A DNA stretch of 64,000 nucleotides, from NCBI RefSeq assembly GCF_021601625.1, contig NZ_BQHR01000013.1, positions 124,001 through 188,000 on the forward strand, read 5' to 3'. Below are positions 62,104 to 64,000 of this stretch, piece after piece. A model generated the notes under the pieces. That model saw nothing but the letters and a program-made list of their open reading frames with translations. It was not told the DNA's origin and made no database searches. The position numbers and the translations under genes are program-made. The DNA is from Pseudomonas paraglycinae. GTDB taxonomy: Bacteria > Pseudomonadota > Gammaproteobacteria > Pseudomonadales > Pseudomonadaceae. Each line of letters begins with the position of its first letter. Position 1 is the stretch's first letter.

Positions 62104-62766
62104 ATGTTGAACGCGAACAACGCAATCGCCCCTTCCCGTGGAGCATTACCGATGAGTGATGTCACGCCCGTCGTATTCGTTGTCGATGACGACATTTCCG
62201 TGCGCGAGTCGCTGGAGCTGATGATCCGCTTCGCCGGATGGCAGCCACGGCTGTTCGAGTCCGCCCAGGATTTTCTCGACGCGCCCCGAACGCTGGTGCC
62301 CAGTTGTCTGGTGCTGGACATCAACTTGCCCGACCTGAGCGGCCTGGATCTGCAGACCGCCCTTGCCGACGAACGCCACAACATGCCGATCATCTTCATC
62401 ACCGGCTACGGCGATATTCCGCGCACGGTGCGGGCCTTGAAGGCCGGCGCGGTGGAGTTTCTGACCAAACCGTTCAATGACGAGGTGATCCTCGCCGCCA
62501 TGGCCGATGCGCTGCAAAGCAGTCGTGTGGCGTTGGAAGGAGAAAAGAACCTGCGCTCACTGCTCGAGGCCTACAAGACCCTGACGCCGCGCGAGCAAGA
62601 GATCATGGCTTCAGTGGTCAGCGGGCGGCTCAACAAACTGATTGCCGCCGACCTCAACATCAGCGAAATCACCGTCAAGGCCCATCGCGGCAAGGTGATG
62701 CGCAAGATGAAGGCCCGTTCGCTGGCGGACCTGGTGAAAATGGCCGCCCTGATTACGCCGGCGTGA
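62104..62766 (+). CDS. FixJ/NarL-type response regulator
   Basis: A 220-residue regulator with a receiver (VFVVDDD, LVLDINLPDLSG, IIFITGYGD, TKPF) and a LuxR-type helix-turn-helix (LTPREQEIMASVVSGRLNKLIAADLNISEITVKAHRGKVMRKM). ATG 62104 has AAGGA seven bases upstream; a second ATG at 62152 with GGAG is also possible and sits closer to the receiver. It follows the CheY-like gene by about 30 bases. It most likely completes a three-gene phosphorelay with the PAS kinase. Its last 14 bases overlap the convergent gene at the window edge. Confidence 0.88.
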   Translation: MLNANNAIAPSRGALPMSDVTPVVFVVDDDISVRESLELMIRFAGWQPRLFESAQDFLDAPRTLVPSCLVLDINLPDLSGLDLQTALADERHNMPIIFITGYGDIPRTVRALKAGAVEFLTKPFNDEVILAAMADALQSSRVALEGEKNLRSLLEAYKTLTPREQEIMASVVSGRLNKLIAADLNISEITVKAHRGKVMRKMKARSLADLVKMAALITPA

Positions 62767-64000
62767 CCGGCAGGCTCTGCCAGAAGCTTTCCAGCCGGCG
62801 CAGATCAAGGCTGTCGAAGCCTTCCGAAGCCCGCTCGCGGCAGGCACCGAGCAACGTCCGGGCCTGATCCGGTTGCCCCTGTTCAAGCCAGAACCTGGCC
62901 AGATCCATCGAAGACCGCAACTCCCACGCCCAGGCGCCCTGCTCGCGGCTCAGCGCAATGGAACCCTCAAGAACGGCCAGCATGGCCTGAACATCGTCGG
63001 TGTGGATGACCTTGAGAATACCGGCCTTGATTCGCAGCAACTCTGGCAGTGCAAAGGCATCACCGCTTCGCCGGCAGTGATCGATGGTGCCGTCAACCAG
63101 GGTCAGTGCCTTTGGGTGTTGGCCCACCAGCATCAGGCCTTCGGCCAGTGCGATTTCGAATGAGGTCGTGAGCAGTTCGTAACGCATGCCACGCAACCGC
63201 GCCAGACTTTCCTCCAGCATGGCAACTGCATCCCCCGGCTCCTCGGCGCGGATGGCGATCGCCGCGCGCAACCCGTGGCAGGCGGCAATGTAGGGGCCGA
63301 GTGCGTTGGTTTCGGCGATGGCGCTGAACCGCTCGAGGCTCGCAGTTGCCTTCGCCAGATCACCGGTCCAGATATAGAGGCACAAGATCCAGACCATGGC
63401 GATGCAGTAGGTGACCGGATGCTGCAGCGCCGACGCTTCAGCCTCTATCTGCTCGGCCCAGCGCCGCGCCTGATCGGGATAGCCCTGCAGCCAGAGTGAA
63501 CGCGCCAGCGCCAGGCCCGTGCGATTGCGGTGATCGAAGCCATAGTAAATCGTGTTGCTGGGATGGGACGGCAAGCTGTTGCGCAGCGAGCTTTCCAGTT
63601 CCTGACGGGCCAGACGCTGGTTGCCGAGCAGATGATGGGAGATGCCGGTCAGCGATGAGGCAATCGCGATGGCGGCGGGCTCGTTGAGGATGTTGCCGAC
63701 CACCGCTGCCTGCTCGGCCCAGGCCAGCGACGAAGGGAAATCACCGATGCGCTCGTAGAAAATCTGCAAGCGGCCCAGCAACCTCAGCTGTGAGCCGTAG
63801 TCGTTCAACGCGACTGCAATGTCCTGCGCCCGGAGCAAGGCTTTTTCGGCGGCCTCACTGTTGCCCCGGGTGAACATCAGCACCAGACCGAGTGCGGCTT
63901 GCAATTCCATTTCGGTGGGCGTGCCGTAGTACCCCAGCTCCAGCAGTTCCACTGCCCGGGAGCACCAGGTGCGGCACTCGACCAGCAAGGAAAAATGCAG
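62753..64000 (-). CDS. C-terminal part of a large helical-repeat (TPR-like) protein
   Basis: The frame runs off the right edge of the window, so only about 415 C-terminal residues are seen. They are all-helical repeats of about 40 residues, with TPR-like pairs (LLGNQRLARQELESSLRN, LARSLWLQGYPDQARRWAEQIEAEA, IWTGDLAKATASLERFSAIAET, FWLEQGQPDQARTLLGACRERA). This layout is usual for the C-terminal part of AAA-type ATPase regulators with a winged-helix or LuxR-like output, which often sit next to FixJ-type systems in Pseudomonas; the regulatory part would lie outside the window. No enzyme motif is present in the visible part. Confidence 0.7.
   Translation of the reverse strand: MHFSLLVECRTWCSRAVELLELGYYGTPTEMELQAALGLVLMFTRGNSEAAEKALLRAQDIAVALNDYGSQLRLLGRLQIFYERIGDFPSSLAWAEQAAVVGNILNEPAAIAIASSLTGISHHLLGNQRLARQELESSLRNSLPSHPSNTIYYGFDHRNRTGLALARSLWLQGYPDQARRWAEQIEAEASALQHPVTYCIAMVWILCLYIWTGDLAKATASLERFSAIAETNALGPYIAACHGLRAAIAIRAEEPGDAVAMLEESLARLRGMRYELLTTSFEIALAEGLMLVGQHPKALTLVDGTIDHCRRSGDAFALPELLRIKAGILKVIHTDDVQAMLAVLEGSIALSREQGAWAWELRSSMDLARFWLEQGQPDQARTLLGACRERASEGFDSLDLRRLESFWQSLPVTPA

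Overview
The window looks like a chromosomal stretch of a fluorescent Pseudomonas (P. fluorescens complex). The base composition is high in G+C, almost every recognisable protein has a Pseudomonas-type counterpart (GabP, SdsA1-type alkylsulfatase, PpyR-like membrane peptide, DUF6124 protein, KatA, NimR/NimT), and a REP-type palindrome sits at 22787. No rRNA, tRNA, CRISPR array or insertion sequence was seen.

Region 1 (1-5.6 kb) carries a diguanylate cyclase cut by the window start, an exported HExxH protein, the GABA permease gabP, an exported DUF4432 sugar-binding or mutarotase-like protein, and a DUF6124 protein behind a leader with several potential hairpins. Region 2 (5.6-11.1 kb) is accessory. 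An AT-rich pair encodes a YfbU-family protein and a 603-residue HEPN protein with an intact RNKIAH motif. It is followed by four small unrecognised minus-strand genes. Two related long palindromes lie at 3345 and 8613.

Region 3 (11.1-23.7 kb) is mostly metabolism and regulation: a sarcosine-oxidase-like flavoenzyme, a LysR regulator divergent from an SdsA1-type alkylsulfatase with a symmetric operator candidate between them, a FixJ-type regulator, a PpyR-like peptide, a protein with three 13-residue repeats, a winged-helix/TPR regulator divergent from an NAD(P)-binding protein plus cupin, a GNAT acetyltransferase, and an overlapping GSCFA/SGNH-like pair.

Region 4 (22.8-46.8 kb) is the main feature: a minus-strand operon, with genes overlapping or nearly touching, for an NRPS/PKS product. 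In transcription order it encodes NRPS-A (A-T-C-A-T-Cy-A-T-Ox), NRPS-B (docking-C-A-T-TE), NRPS-C (A-T-C-A-T-KS-KR-T-TE with no acyltransferase), an unrecognised 229-residue protein, an MbtH-like protein and a TauD-type dioxygenase. Read by eye, the adenylation codes suggest Arg-like, Pro and Cys (cyclised and oxidised to a thiazole) on NRPS-A, a Leu-like residue on NRPS-B, and Ile and Pro on NRPS-C followed by one reduced ketide. NRPS-A ends in an acidic tail that could dock on the N-terminal domain of NRPS-B. NRPS-C has its own starter module and its own thioesterase, so the operon appears to hold two assembly lines. No transporter or pathway regulator is adjacent.

Region 5 (46.8-64 kb) has a sigma-region-2-only protein, an Ohr/OsmC peroxidase and catalase, a creatininase-family amidohydrolase, a NimR/NimT-like regulator-exporter pair, a block of exported detoxification-type enzymes (two alpha/beta hydrolases, a cytochrome P460 and an epoxide hydrolase), an AAHS-type MFS transporter convergent with a quinone oxidoreductase, and a soluble PAS histidine kinase with two response regulators. 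It ends with the C-terminal part of a helical-repeat protein cut by the window edge.
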